The notes: generated by a model not told the origin, from the letters alone. Shown: positions 28,301 to 39,709, numbered from the stretch's first letter. The stretch is 64,000 nt of DNA from Turbatrix aceti (GCA_963969345.1 OZ017769.1:2299600-2363599), one strand, 5' to 3'. A program made the numbers and translations.

Positions 28301-31300
28301 CAGGTCGTTCACGATCTCGAGGATTTTGTCTCCGTCGTCAAATTCCAGGACCTCAATCTGTGGTCGGTGAAGGCTTCCACTCAGCGAGCGCATGAAAAAC
28401 TCTTCAAGATTGTCAAGCGATTCAAGACAGACGTCAACAGCGAGCTTGGAAGCGTTTTTATCGAATTTCTTCCACCTGTTCCGGTTCAGCCGGCCTTTGA
28501 GGTGGGTTTTTTATACAAAAAAATTATGGATGTCGGTAGGGATTAATTATAGACCCCTCCCGGGAATTTCTCGGGAAGAGCTTCCCGACCAGGGATGGGT
28601 GAACAGCCTTTTTTTGTTCCCAAATGAACACGATCATTTTGTTAATTTTGTTCGAGAAATGAAACGAACGCGAACATTTTCGGCAGTGTTCGCGAACGAA
28701 CACGAACGAATAACGAACAGATTTTTCGCATATTTTATACAAAATTTTGTCCAAACTGGGTAAAAAATGTAAACTTCGGTACTGTGTGTTTTTACGTTTT
28801 TGGTGACAGTTTTTCTACACTTTTTATTGCCGAAGGCAATTGACACTATTTGTCATTTTTCGTGAAATAACATCGATTTTGGCACCATTAAACTGATTTT
28901 ACCTAAATTTTTGTTCGTTTTATCTGTTTGATAAATTTATATTTGTTCGCGAACGAACTCAAACGAAGCAAATCTTTTCTCGAACAAACACGAACGCAAA
29001 AATTTGAATTTGTTCGCGAACGAACGTTTGCCCATCCCTGTTCCTGACAAATTCTGTCCCCGACATTGAAGCTCTAACATAAATCCCAGAATGTCGCCAA
29101 AAAAAATGTTTTTTGCAGGTGGCACTAAAACCAACCCTGGCAGTCGCCGAGGACGATTCTTTCGACTTTGTCTTCCTCCACGAACGCCTCCGTCAAGTTT
29201 TGAATACTCTCCCGGGCCACGACGAACCCGAGTCACTTTCTGACACGGCAGACGAGTTGCTGTCCATCCTGTCAACCGATGTGGTCTATGCGGAAGACGA
29301 CGACGAGGCGAACGAAAAACTCCAGGGCCGGGCGCTTGCTGACCGCCAGCGTCGGTTTGCGAGACTCGTCAAGCAGGCCGCGGCTTTCGGACTTCGCAGC
29401 CGACGCTCGACCGGCATCTGCGCGGAAAATACTCTCCAGGACGCGCTGTCATCTCTCGCGACGGGTTCCGGCATCAATAATGACCACTTCCGGGCGTGTG
29501 TTGTCGCGCGGAACGTCGTGACGCGTCTCGTCAATCAACTCAGCGAAAACTCCCAGCCCCTGGTCATGCGACAGCTCACGCCGCAGATGATAGCCCACAT
29601 CCGGGGCCTGACGACGTTCATCTTCGCCTGGCTGACCAATATGGTCGCTGAGCTCAGCGAGATCGCAGCGAAGGCGCAGGCCATCACCGCGGCGAGGGAT
29701 GAAATCCACATCCTCGCCGGCAGGAACGAAACGCATCCCTCCGTGCATCATCGGCAACAAATCAACGATCGACAGGTCGAAAAAGTCGTTCGGACGTCTC
29801 TGACGACGATTATCGATGCTGTCGTGCACGCGAAGGCCCTCGTCGCACTCGTCGAGGCTGTGCCACCGACGCTGCCGCAGGGAGAATTTGCTCTGCCGTC
29901 TGGAAGTGGCTCTGGTGATCGGGTGCCGTTGACGAAGGATCACGCCGACTACGAAGCGGTTTTGACCGGTGCAAATACGGTTCTTGAGTGTTTTGAAGCA
30001 CTGAGAGTCGAGGCGGAGAAATTTGCAAACTCGAAGAGTTTCAACGGATTTTGGTGTCGGTGAGTTGGATTTTATTATGTATTTTTATCGGGGTTTATAT
30101 TTTAAAAAAAATGGGGACAGTTAGCTTTAAAAAATTGTGAATAAAATCGTTTTTTAATTTGTACCCTGGTTTTTTGGTCTTAAAAAATGAAACAAAAATG
30201 TGGCAAAAAATGCAACATTTTTTTATTCTTGCGGGTTTTTTTCTTTTGTGCAAATAAAAAAAATTATAAAAAATTTTGGACACAAAATTGTTGTAAAATT
30301 TTTCCTATTTTTTGATAAAAAAATTTATTTATTCCAAATTTGTTCGAAAAATATTTTTCTTTCTGTACAAAAATTTTTTTTCACGTTTTTATGTTTTCTG
30401 AAAAATTGTAATATTTATTTTCTTTAGAAAATCAAAAACTAACAATTTTTTTTAAAACTGACAAAAAAAAATTCTCGTTTTTGTCAGATCCGCGCTGCCT
30501 TTTTAAATTTTTTTGAATAAAATTGTTATTTTTCTTCAGAAAGTCAGTATTTGCGTTCTTCGACGCGAAGCAACGCCAAATCGACCTCCTTCGACCGATC
30601 CTCGCCCGAGACAACAACTCGGCCCTCTTCCGCCACTTTACCCGTCACTGCGTGATGATCAGCAAACTCGAAGCCGCCATTCCCTCGCTGCGCGACGTTC
30701 TGGAGTTCCAAAACACCGATCCGAGTCTGCTGAGCACCGTGGATACCGACAGCTTCCAGCGACGAGTCCAGCAAATTTATAAGTCTGTCGCGACGAAGGC
30801 TGCCGACGAAAAATCGACTCCACTCGACGTCATCAAGCAGATCGCACTCGGCATCAGCAAGGGAACCAACTTTTCGACCGAAATTGGACTCATGGATTTT
30901 GTCTCCGAACAAATCGCCACCAGCGATTACCAAGTTCGCAGATCTGACATTGCTACGTACGAACGACGACTCACGGAAATCGCCGATACACTCGCCCTCG
31001 TCGACGATGCGCTCGTGCAATTTGCGAACCGGATCTGCGTGCTTTTTGTTCACCTGGCCCACGTGTTTGCCCGGATTCTGCGGAAGGGCCTCGTCAATCC
31101 AATTCCGAAGAAGGAACAGGGCGAAGGCGGCCAGGGCAACGATATCGACGATGCCGGAGGCGAAAACTGCGGAATGGGCGAAGGCGAGGGTGCCAAGGAT
31201 GTCGGCAACGAGATTGAGGAGACCGGCCAGGTTGAGGACCTTAGGGTGGGTTTTTTTGGTTTGAAAAACAAGTTTTTACATGTCTTAAACAAAATTTTAT

Positions 31301-34115
31301 ACCAACTTTTTAATAAATTTTTTTGAAATTAAAATGTGTAATTTTTTTATATAAAAATTTATAAATATAAAAAAATTTTATCGTTTTTTTATAAAAATTA
31401 AATTAAAAAAAAATATTATTTTGACTTAAAATTTGATTTATTTTGACTTAAAAAAATTAAAATTTTATTGCATTGAAAGCTTTTTTAACGAATTTAAAAA
31501 AAATTGTAAAACTAAAAAAAAATAATACACAAGTTTTTTTTATAAAAATTTTTTTTTTCAATTTTTTACGAAAATTTTTTTGCTAAAATGGAAAAAAAAT
31601 TTCCAGAATTGAATACAGATTTTTTTTATTATTCAAAAAAAAATAAAAATGATTTAGATTTTTTATGAAATTTTTTTTGCAGAACGACGACGAAACCCCC
31701 TCCGACGACCCCCAGCAATCAGACGAGCAGCGAGAAAAGCCGAAAGACTCCGAAACACCCCTCGAAATGGAAGACGACTTTGCCGCCGACCTCGAAGACA
31801 TTGACGGCGACGAGCAGGGCGATGACGAAAACGACGACGGAGAAGACAAGGACGACCTCGACTGGGGCATGGATCAGGTCGACGAGCCCAACGAGGTCCA
31901 GCTCGATCCCATGCTCTGGGAAAAGCCACCGCCGGAGGAGACGAAGGACGATCGCCTCGACGAGAAAGCCGATGGCGCTGACGATCGGACGGATGATATG
32001 GCTGCCAAGGAACGGGATGACACGGTTGCACGCGAGAAAGACGACAAGCAGGACGGCGAAGGCGAAGGTGAGCACGAAGAAGAGGACAAGGAAGGCGAGG
32101 ACGACCTGGAGAACGCCAACGACGTCGAAGCGGACGACCAGGGTGGCAAGCAGGAAGACGATGACAACCTGCCTGCAGACGTTGGCACCCTCGACGCCGA
32201 CGAAGCCGAAGACGACGACGACGAAGGCGAAGAAGATCAAGACAAGGAGCAAGACTTGGAAACGACGGAGATGGACGACGAAACGGAAGAAAAAGAGCCT
32301 GAAGGCGAGGTGGGTGGAAAAGACCCCGAGCAACCCATCGAGGAAGGCGCGCAGCCGGACGAAGCGGATCAGAGCTCCAGGGGCAAGGCGGGAGCCGTCA
32401 AACAGCAGCAGCAGGCCGATGGCGGTCAGGACGACGAACAGGATCCCGAAGAAGACCCGAACGCTGACCAGGCCGAGGCCATGGATGTCGACGACGAAAA
32501 TGGCGACCGGGCGAGCGATGACAAGCAAAAAGCCTCAAAAACTGCTGCTGAGTGAGTTTTTTTTGAATTTGGGGATCTTTTGTTCCAAAAAAAAACTGGA
32601 AAAATGATTTGGAGTGGTTTTTGTTGCAAAAAAAATATTTGGGAATTTTTTTGTCAAAAAATATCAATTTTTACAATTTTTTGCAGCAAAATCGCAGCCG
32701 ACAAGCAAGACACCGAAAAAGTCGGCGGCGAAGAGCACGAAGAAGCCGAGCAACAGGCAGTCCGTCAACGAGCCACCGAAGACGATACCGATGCTGTCCC
32801 CGAGATTTCAAACAATCAGGGCGACGTGGATGAAGCCATGGACGACGATACGGTCGACGAGCAATCCCGCAAGCTGGCCCACATCGGAGACGAGCAAAAG
32901 TCCGCTGCTGATCGCCGGGTCATCCAGAAGTCAACCATCGACGAAGCGTGCTCGACAAAGTCCGAATTCGAGCGACTTCGCCCGAGGTACGACGACGCGA
33001 CCGGGGAAGTGCCGCTTCCGAAGGACGACAGAGTCATGGAAGACATCGCCGAGGAGGACGAAGAAGATGCCGCCGAGCCCATGGATGACGAGGCCCAGAA
33101 GCAGACTGTTATCCACATTGCGACCGACTTTTTTGACCTCGCCACGGATGCGGTCCGCGATCTGGAAGACTACGAGGAAGCCGCTCAGGCAGGTGGGAAT
33201 GACTCCGGTGACTCCGGTCAACCAGGACGATTTGCCTATGTCGCGGATTCCGTCTCCCTGATGGCTTCTGAACTCGCTGAGAATCTGAGGCAAATTCTGG
33301 AGCCAACAATCGCGAATCGACTTCAGTGAGTTTTTTTTGGGGGATTTTTTGGTTGAAAAAGTCTGGTTTTTTTCAGGGGAGATTACCGGACAGGCAAGCG
33401 GCTCAACATGCGCCGTCTGGTTTCCTACATCGCCAGCGACTACCGAAAAAACCGAATTTGGCTGCGTCGAACGAAAAAGCAGCAGCGCAACTTCCAAATC
33501 CTGGTCGCTGTCGACGACTCTCGGAGCATGTCGGACAACCGAATGACCGAGGTCACGTGTCAGTCCCTCTGCCTCATCGAAAAGGCCTTCCGCCAACTCG
33601 AAATCGGTCAACTCGCGATCTGCAAGTTTGGCAGCAGCATCCGCATGCTCCGGGACTTTAGCAGCGCCGCAGACACGCAGGATTCGCTCACGGCATCCCT
33701 CCTCGAAGAACTCAAATTTGACCAGGATTCAACGAATCTCATCGAGTTGCTCGCCTTCGCGCGACGCCGCCTCACGGATGCAAAGGCGAATGCGTCGACG
33801 TCAGCGCTGCCCTCGCAGATGCTCATCATCGTCGGCGACGGACAGGGCATGCACAGCCAGGGCGGCTTCAACGTCACCGAAGGCGTCCGTCTCCTCGTGC
33901 AGGACAGCGTCACGGTGCTCTACGTCATCGTCGACGGCCACAACTCGGTGCTCAACAGCAAGTACGGTGAATTTGTCGACGGAAAGCCGGTCTTGCGCCC
34001 CTACATGTCCTGCTTCCCCTTCCCGTTCTATGCCCTCGTGCGATCCATTGCCACGCTGCCCGGCGTCCTCGCTGAGGCCATTCGACAGTGGTTCGACCTC
34101 GCTCTCAGGGAGTAG
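10334..34115 (+). CDS. mdn-1: Midasin (Rea1/MDN1) AAA ATPase, complete gene
   Basis: Dynein-related ATPase that strips assembly factors from pre-60S ribosomes in the nucleolus and nucleoplasm. I resolve 23 exons: 10334-10489, 10534-10635, 10684-10755, 10807-11186, 11836-12330, 13495-14139, 14712-15306, 15866-16339, 16842-17747, 19276-19716, 19774-19971, 20415-22252, 22757-23336, 24994-25272, 25319-25512, 25914-26250, 26302-27523, 27855-28501, 29119-30059, 30540-31245, 31683-32551, 32687-33325, 33377-34115. The sum is 13,455 nt with every junction in phase, giving 4,484 aa, normal for the family (roughly 4,400-5,600). Walker A motifs lie near residues 53, 364, 733, 1030, 1350 and 1653. A long helical linker, an acidic region (about 3737-4170) and a VWA/MIDAS domain (DDSRSMS near 4285) follow. 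The sixth Walker A is atypical (SGARHSGKSS). Four introns carry mobile elements, but no exon is broken. The N-terminus before AAA1 is only 52 aa. Confidence 0.96.
12645..13115. mobile_element. Foldback element in midasin intron 5
   Basis: A near-perfect inverted repeat has arms of about 215 bp (12645-12860 and 12890-13115) around a short spacer. Outer ends read CTTTACTTACTGCCTT and its complement, and GTATGCTAGCCCTAATTCAAAAAC marks the inner arm. The right arm has small insertions and deletions (such as an added GGTGCGATG-like stretch). There is no coding capacity. It is a foldback or MITE-like element of unknown superfamily, as no clear target duplication is visible. Confidence 0.8.
16440..16620. 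repeat. AT-rich tandem repeat in midasin intron 8
   Basis: About six imperfect copies of a ~36 bp unit of the form 'AAAATTTTTGAAAAAAAATTTACCGAA' run through the intron. It is simple intronic repeat expansion with no sign of function. Confidence 0.7.
17922..18814. mobile_element. 893-bp inverted-repeat element with GGGGGGC motifs, midasin intron 9
   Basis: The ends are a 25-bp inverted repeat (GGGTCTACTATACTTCAGCC...). The flanks carry the same 8 bp, AAAAATTT (17914-17921, 18815-18822), although such a string is common in this intron. The interior is a chain of 'GGGGGGCTATTCCATACGGATAA' and 'CCCCCATTT' units plus several copies of the palindrome GTAGCGCTAC between about 18105 and 18325. No protein is encoded. 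Likely a composite non-autonomous DNA element. Confidence 0.8.
23864..24967. mobile_element. 1.1-kb foldback transposon with ~385-bp arms, midasin intron 13
   Basis: Inverted arms at about 23864-24250 and 24585-24967 are almost identical and end in CACTAAGGAGACAACC. The middle ~330 bp is unique. The direct repeat ATTCTG flanks it (23858-23863 and 24968-24973). The same short open frame occurs in both arms only because they are copies; neither encodes a recognisable protein. High arm identity implies recent insertion or ongoing homogenisation. Confidence 0.9.
28590..29040. mobile_element. hAT-like MITE, GAACGAACA-rich, midasin intron 18
   Basis: This 451 bp element has ends CAGGGATGGGTGAACAG and GTTTGCCCATCCCTG. 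Its flanks TTCCCGAC (28582-28589) and TTCCTGAC (29041-29048) match at seven of eight bases, as expected for an ageing hAT target duplication. The inside has many TTCGCGAACGAACACGAACG-type units in both orientations. It is non-coding. Confidence 0.88.
31683..33200 (+). other. mdn-1: Midasin acidic (D/E-rich) region
   Basis: Exon 21 and most of exon 22 encode a highly acidic, low-complexity stretch (repeated DDE, EEDKEGEDD and similar). In midasins this flexible tether links the motor and linker to the MIDAS domain. The complementary strand has a long open frame that is only an artefact of GAC/GAA codon bias. Confidence 0.92.
33480..34112 (+). other. mdn-1: Midasin VWA/MIDAS domain
   Basis: The C-terminal von Willebrand A-type domain begins with ILVAVDDSRSMS, giving the metal-binding DxSxS. 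It continues with a GDGQGMHSQG loop and a hydrophobic end (FPFYALVRSIATLPGVLAEAIRQW), close to other midasins. The family uses this site to grip UBL domains of assembly factors (Ytm1/Rsa4 in yeast). Confidence 0.93.
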
Positions 34116-34730
34116 CAAAGTTGTGTTAAGTTTTTGTTGAATTTGTTGTTCGTTTTTGCAAAGTAAATACTTTTGCCGTTCTGTCAGTGGCGAGAAGGAG
34201 ATTTTTTTCCTGATTGCTGAACGACTTCGAACACCCGCATTCGAGCGAACCAAAATTGCCGAGTCCAGTTTTGAGCCGCTCGATTCTTGAAATATTGATT
34301 CGAGTATTCAACTTTTTTATAATATTTTTTTGTTTTTTGCATTCAGAAAATTTGCAGACACAAATAAAATTCTACTATTTTTTCAAAAAAAAAAGTTTAT
34401 TGTTCACAACTTAGGGTAATTTCACTAGAGCGGGGGCAGCAGAAACAGAGTCGGCATCAGATTTGATTTTACTTCTGGAGGGACAACGTCCATTTTTATA
34501 TGCATGCGTCTTCCTGACATGCTCTGGGTGATCGATCGGTTTACGAAAAAAGTTGCACTGAAAAAAAGTCAAAGAACACTGAAAAAGTATTATAAATAGG
34601 CGGAGTAGTTTCACGTGATAATTCCTTTTTTTATTAAAAAAATTAGTTTTCGAAAACAAAAAATCAGAACAGCAAGCCAAGTTTTATGTTAGAAGCCATC
34701 CAGTCGTACCTTTTCAGCATCTGGGATCAA
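34116..34730. other. Convergent 3' intergenic region
   Basis: No gene is seen between the midasin stop and the stop of the convergent minus-strand gene. There is a + strand AATAAA at 34363-34368 and a minus-strand AATAAA at 34630-34635, appropriately placed for 3' ends of the two genes. Confidence 0.65.
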
Positions 34731-36586
34731 TCATCGAGAACAGTCCTCCAGTGCACGACGAAGATTTGCTCTCAACTGGGCCAGGAAATTATCAGCAGGA
34801 TTTGTTGAATCAGTCGTCGAGGAATCCGCCGTAGAAGTCGTGATGGGTTCGCATTTCTCCATAGCCAATTTCATGACTTCGTCATCGTAATTCTTCGTAT
34901 TCGCTTCTGGGTCGTCGCATTGATCGGCGCAGTCGGCTCGGTCCCGACAGAATACCTTCATGTCACCAAAGGTACCAGTACAAAACTTGTCATAATTTCG
35001 GAACACACGATTGATCACAATGCGTGCCTTACCAACTCTGTCCTCTTGGCACTCTCGACACTAAATGGGTATTTTTGAAGTGATAAAGTTTCAAAAACAA
35101 ACTCACTTGAATGCTCAGGGTCGTGGTTGTCGTGGTGGTCGTCGTGGTGGTCGTGGTGGTTGTGGTTGTTGTAGTGCTCGTGCTGGTAGGGGTTGTAGGC
35201 TCTTTAGTTGTCGATGGCAATGCAGAAGACATCATCGATTCCATCGGGGCAGTGACTAATGCATCCGAAATGGCGGGGGTGATCCGTGTCGACGCATCCG
35301 GCGCAGGAGACGACCCGCCCTGCAAACAAAATATATTTCATTTGATTTCACAAAAAAAAAGAAAAAAAAACTTACCAGTATGAAATACAGAACAACTCCC
35401 AAAATCAAAAATGCCACAATCAAGGTTAAAACTGTTCCACGAAGGTTATGTTCAAGCCCGATGTACTTCTTACGCGAATCATTGTTGGGTTGCACGACAT
35501 CTGTATTTGGATCGTCAGCATCGTTCTTGTAAGCGCTTCGTGCTGCGAGGTTTATTACATCAGCGGCAGAGTTGCTTACGCACACCGAGTCTGCCGTGGC
35601 CTTCAAGTAAACAACAATGCAATGATCCAAAAACTATAAAAAATATTGCAATGATTGTGATACATTTGGAAAAAAACATACCACATGCATCATCGTAAAC
35701 GAATTCTTAATTTCGTATACTGCATCTTTGACAACGGCATCGGTTATTTCAATATCACATTCATTGCGATCCAAAAGCCAGAATATACCAAGACTAGTTC
35801 CAACGAGGTTCATTGTCTGTTCGCTCGCCACAACAATGCGATGCTGGGTATCGTTGAAATAGGAATAACATTTGTCGAAACTACCCAACAGAAGAGGAAC
35901 GTTCATATGTCTGGCAGGATGGAAGTTGATTACAGTCACAGCGCGAATAAATTTTTCATTGTGGTATAAATCGTATCTTTTACGATTAAACAAATCATTT
36001 TCGAGTACTTCGGTGCTAACAAATTTGATATGATGACCATCTTGTGGTCCGATTCTTGCGTTCCAAAAGATTTCGGGCATAGGGCCGATCGCAAGAATCA
36101 TATCAGTTTCTTCTTGAACAAGCATCTGCACGAATTTCGTTTCCAGAAGCAGATCCCCACTTCGAGGTAGTACTGTCGCGATGTAACGATCGAACACCTA
36201 AAATTTTCAGCCATAACTTGTGTCAAAAAATATTCAGTTCAACTTACATAGCTTGCGTTGACAAAACCGTCTACACCGTTTGCATTGTGGAGAACTACAC
36301 GAGCGTGATCCCTGCAACGCGGATCTTCTACTCCATGAGCCAGAGCAACTGAGACCGATCGAAATGCGTCGTTGCTGGTGTCGCCGTGATATTGCTTAAT
36401 CATATCCGTGACGTATTGACGAACTCCAACGTCATGAAGCCTTCGTACAAAAAAGTCGAAAGACTTCTGCTGCGGAGTTTTTGCGCTGTACAAAATGTAG
36501 AACAATAACTTGATCCGCAGAGACGTAGCGGAGACAAAGCTCCGAAGCAAGTGCAACACCCGCATCGCAGCAGTCGTCCGATTCAA
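34731..36586 (-). CDS. Catalytically dead PTP-like membrane protein
   Basis: Five exons on the minus strand: 36248-36586, 35682-36197, 35376-35633, 35107-35319, 34731-35060. The first exon follows TTTCTTTCAG, and its first ATG is at 36565, giving 544 aa. The N-terminal ~280 aa have the tyrosine-phosphatase layout: ARVVLHNANGVDGFVNASYV, YIATVLP, IFWN, then a WPD-loop position reading FHPARHMNVP and a P-loop position reading VVASEQTMNLVGT. Aligned with VVHCSAGVGRTGT, catalytic His-Cys is Ala-Ser and Arg is Leu, so it cannot be an active phosphatase. A membrane span (TVLTLIVAFLILGVVLYFIL) follows, then a stalk with about 19 consecutive Thr and a Cys-containing tail (seven Cys). If the PTP fold is cytosolic, this is type II topology, unlike receptor PTPs, which have N-terminal ectodomains. 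The fold assignment is by motif order, so moderate confidence. Confidence 0.75.
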
Positions 36587-36804
36587 CTGAAAGAAAATTC
36601 ATCAAAGCCACAAGTTATCACATTCCTAAAATTTGAATACACATCCCACGAGTTTTGCATGTGATTGCATGTGATAGGTTGTAACACCGTGGGAAAACAT
36701 GGTTTCGCCGTTTTTTGGTCTAGAAAAAAAAAGAGTTTTTCGACTGACTGACCACGTGAAAAAATGGTTGGGCTAGTGCCGGTTGATGGGTTGAACAGTA
36801 AATA

Positions 36805-37211
36805 GTGACGGCAACCTGCGGGGACTACTGCCCGGACTCTGGCTGTTATTGGAACTTTTTTATTAATTTGTACCTGCCTGATGCCGTTGTCCCAGCCGTA
36901 AATTTTTTTGCTTCAAAAAATTTTTTATGTGAGTATATTTTTTTTTTCAGAATGTCACCGCCGGCAAAATCACAGGTTGCTTCCCGCTCCACCCTTCTGG
37001 CCTCTCTATAATTACCGTAGTCATTTGCGTCACCGGTTTAGTCCTTATACTTCTCTATGTCTTGTTTTTCATGTCTCCCGAAGACCAAAAAGCTTTTCTT
37101 CGGGAATTGGTTTATTCAGCCAAACGCATCGCAATTGAAGTATTTATCCATGCTATTTTTGATTACTACGCGGGCAAAAGTTCAGCATCGAAGACAGGGA
37201 TTTATTTATAA
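36805..37211 (+). pseudogene. Truncated member of the Cys-rich membrane-protein family
   Basis: Only the end of exon 1 remains (to 36897: CGDYCPDSGC...LPDAVVPA), followed by a donor GTAAAT. The second exon is intact (36951-37211: NVTAGKITGCFPLHP, a membrane span about IITVVICVTGLVLILLYVLFF, then a basic tail). The signal peptide and most of the ectodomain present in the relatives at 37605 and 39892 are missing, and there is no in-frame ATG. It is read as a 5'-truncated pseudogene, although a start in a missed upstream exon cannot be excluded. Confidence 0.6.
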
Positions 37212-37604
37212 TTTTCTTTTCGTTTTTTTTTGTGATAATCGAGCCGTCTGGTACAATTTTTACAAAATGAGTACGGTAACGCTGAGTTTCTTGTTCCATC
37301 GATTTATCAAGGTCAGAAGCAGGGTCATCGTTATGCACTCCCGATTCATGACTGCGCACAAAATTTAGCAACAAAAAATTTCCAGTCAAGACCATGCACG
37401 CACTGTGCAGTATGCCTTGTGCGCAGCATGCCGCACTGCGCACGGCCGCACCCGCAGCTTAATTACACAAACTCGGTTCTTTCAAAGCATGATTCATTGA
37501 CAGCTGCGCACGCCAATTCTTTGTTATCTTTTCTACCTGCTTCCTGAAATTACCTCACGCTTGCTAGTTCGTCCGCTCAATCCTGCATTTCAAAAAACTG
37601 TTTT
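37212..37604. other. Short intergenic region with partial upstream module
   Basis: No gene. At about 37500-37550 the string GCGCACGCCAATTCTTTGTTA...CTACCTGC resembles the distal half of the upstream module before other cluster genes. The proximal half is absent. A GC-rich patch of GTGCGCA-type repeats lies at 37390-37455. Confidence 0.45.
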
Positions 37605-38300
37605 ATGGCTGTTGCTTTTCAAATTTCTTGGTTCTTCCTATTTGCCCTTCTCAGCACTCAAGTTGCAGCTTATTCTGACAAGCTCGATCTAAAAATCGCT
37701 GCCAATCCCTGCAACGATTCCTTCGACGCTCCGGAGTTGTACACCTCACTTTCCGACGACCTCAACCTCGCCTTCGACATTCTGTTGGCAATTTTCAGTG
37801 GCTATTCTGTTCTGCCGATCTTTGCTGGATCATCATGGAACACGAACAAATCGTGGACACTTGTTTCGCAGATGGATCGATCACCTGAAACGTGTAAAGA
37901 AGACAGCGTCGTCCTCGTCGTTTCCGTGTACAATTCAGATCCCTGCAACCGAACTAATTTATTTAACACTCTTGTCACATTCGAAGGCGGCAACACATGT
38001 TTCTGTTGTCCGGATCCTGGCTGTGGTTGGCAAGACTTCATGGATCATTACATGCCCGACGGCGGCGTGAGAGCCGTAAGTTCCTTATTCCTCAAAATGT
38101 ATTTTAAAAAATTTTTTCAGAAGATACTCAAAGCCAAGATCACTGGTTGCTATCCTCTTACTTATTCTCTCGTTCACAAAATTTTCGGGTACGGATTCCT
38201 TGGTTTTATCGTTCTTTTGTGCCTTTGTTTCTGTTGTTTTAGTACCAAGGATCAGAAAATAGATTGCCTTGACGACTGTTTAAATGATTTGAGAAGATAA
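37605..38300 (+). CDS. Single-pass membrane protein, Cys-rich ectodomain family (gene C)
   Basis: Two exons, 37605-38075 and 38121-38300, phase 0 (AGAGCC|GTAAGT ... TTTTCAG|AAG), 216 aa. The start has a clear signal peptide (MAVAFQISWFFLFALLSTQVAA). The ectodomain has the family pattern NPCNDSF, SLSDDLNLAF, AGSSWNTN, DRSPETCKEDSVVL, DPCNRT, then CFCCPDPGC. Exon 2 starts with KITGCYPL and holds one membrane span (FGYGFLGFIVLLCLCFCCF) and a short tail. Several N-glycosylation sequons are present. No known domain is recognised. It belongs with 39892-41043, 52034-53153 and the broken copy at 41464. AATAAA at 38313-38318 is a likely polyadenylation signal. Confidence 0.8.
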   Translation: MAVAFQISWFFLFALLSTQVAAYSDKLDLKIAANPCNDSFDAPELYTSLSDDLNLAFDILLAIFSGYSVLPIFAGSSWNTNKSWTLVSQMDRSPETCKEDSVVLVVSVYNSDPCNRTNLFNTLVTFEGGNTCFCCPDPGCGWQDFMDHYMPDGGVRAVSSLFLKMYFKKFFQKILKAKITGCYPLTYSLVHKIFGYGFLGFIVLLCLCFCCFSTKDQKIDCLDDCLNDLRR

Positions 38301-38987
38301 ATGTTGTTTGGAAATAAATATTGTGATTATAATAAAAACATTTGAAAGAAATGTGTTTAACAACAACAAAATTAAACAAAACAGAGAACATGTATGCCCT
38401 TAAAGAGAACGGCATTCACATATCTTGGATATTCACATATTTGACGATTAACTAATTTTTGGTAACCGAAAAATCCAAGCCGAGCCTCAAATGACACAAA
38501 AAAATTTCAGACAGAATTTTTGATCACGTATGCCTAGGTTAGGCGGCACCCTATCACGCAGACAGCAAGTGTCGATCTCATATAAAGGTATAATAATTTA
38601 TAAGCAATCCTGAGATTGAGGACCTCGAAAAGCGAGTTGCACAACGCGTCCAGATAGCACAGGAATTTGCGCACGAAAATGGTCTATGAGTGGCATGTAT
38701 TATTGACTTTTTTTGGGTGAATGCCGGATTGTGCGCGCGGCGGAAAATATACAGGTGTGCGTACGGCTTGGGTCGGACTGTTTTTTTTCGGGAAAGAAAA
38801 GTGCCACATTTGGCTTGCTTTATTTTTTTACAATTTAAAAATTAATCTTAGAATTATTTTGCTTCTAAAGTATTTTTAAATTTGCATTTTTTAGTTTTTT
38901 TTATACTTTTTTTAACATTGATATACATTTTTTAAAACTTTTAAGTTATCGATCGCAACTTTTTTGTCTTTACCAAAAATTGTTCAG
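38301..38987. other. Intergenic, no gene seen
   Basis: This is AT-rich sequence with no supportable frame. AATAAA occurs at 38313, serving the preceding gene. Sequence homologous to the 51-52 kb region begins at its right edge. Confidence 0.5.
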
Positions 38988-39311
38988 GACAGATCCCGTT
39001 CGTCGGAAAAACATAAAACAACTTTTAATTCGGACAAAAAAAAATTGTGTCAATTGTTTGAAAATTTTATCATTTGTTGCATAAAAATTATCAAAAGATA
39101 CGGTAATCACTAGCAAATTTGTTCAACTGACAAAAAATGCAAAAAGAAAGTTTTTTGCCCAAAATCCTAAAAAAATCCAGATGCTACTCAAATTGAGTCT
39201 ATCAACTATAAATTGCCAGAGGTGGATGGACAAATCGCGATCGACAATGGTAACGAGTCTGACGACAGTGCCGATTTTTTTGATATTGACAAGATCAGTT
39301 TTTCTCACTAG
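38988..39311 (+). pseudogene. Tail remnants of two cluster genes
   Basis: 38988-39062 reads D-R-S-R-S-S-E...TTFNSDKK and matches the C-terminus of the gene at 52034-53153 (DRPRSSEE...TTFNSDKK), but it ends in a shifted frame. 39180-39311 encodes an acidic tail (ATQIES...KLPEVDGQIAIDNGNESDD) ending at TAG. It matches the tail of the gene at 45131-45577 (ATQIEP...KLPAVNGQIAIDSGDESDD). The same two pieces occur in the same order, inverted, at 51784-52110. They are decayed copies from a segmental duplication. Confidence 0.75.
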
Positions 39312-39709
39312 AACAAAATTTGACTCTGACTTGATACAGTGATCAAAGTCAGAATCAGAATCCGACTTTGATCCCTCTACTTGATTTGTTTTCGTTTTTA
39401 TAATACTTCCACTGTATTTTTTGTAGTTGTTTTTGAACTTATTGTTTATTTCAGTAAAACGGTGTTTTTTTAAAGACGATGGAGTTAAAAAAATTTAAAG
39501 TTGACGTCAGTACAGTTCATTTTCTTGTTAATCGATGCCAGTTTGCTGCTAAACGAACGCAAGCGCCAAATTCAAAACTATTCTGTGTGCGCACCAAATC
39601 CTTGACACTTTCTGTCTAGCTGGGAAAGGCTATCCAGGACTCAATAAAGAAGAAGAGTTGGCGTAAGTGCGGTTGATTTTCTTGTAAATCGTGCATGCAC
39701 ATGTGCCAA

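Noticed and set aside
31719..32528. 269-codon hydrophobic-looking minus-strand frame.
   Set aside because: Antisense of GAC/GAA-rich acidic codons of midasin, which read as Val/Phe/Leu on the other strand; apparent membrane spans are artefacts.
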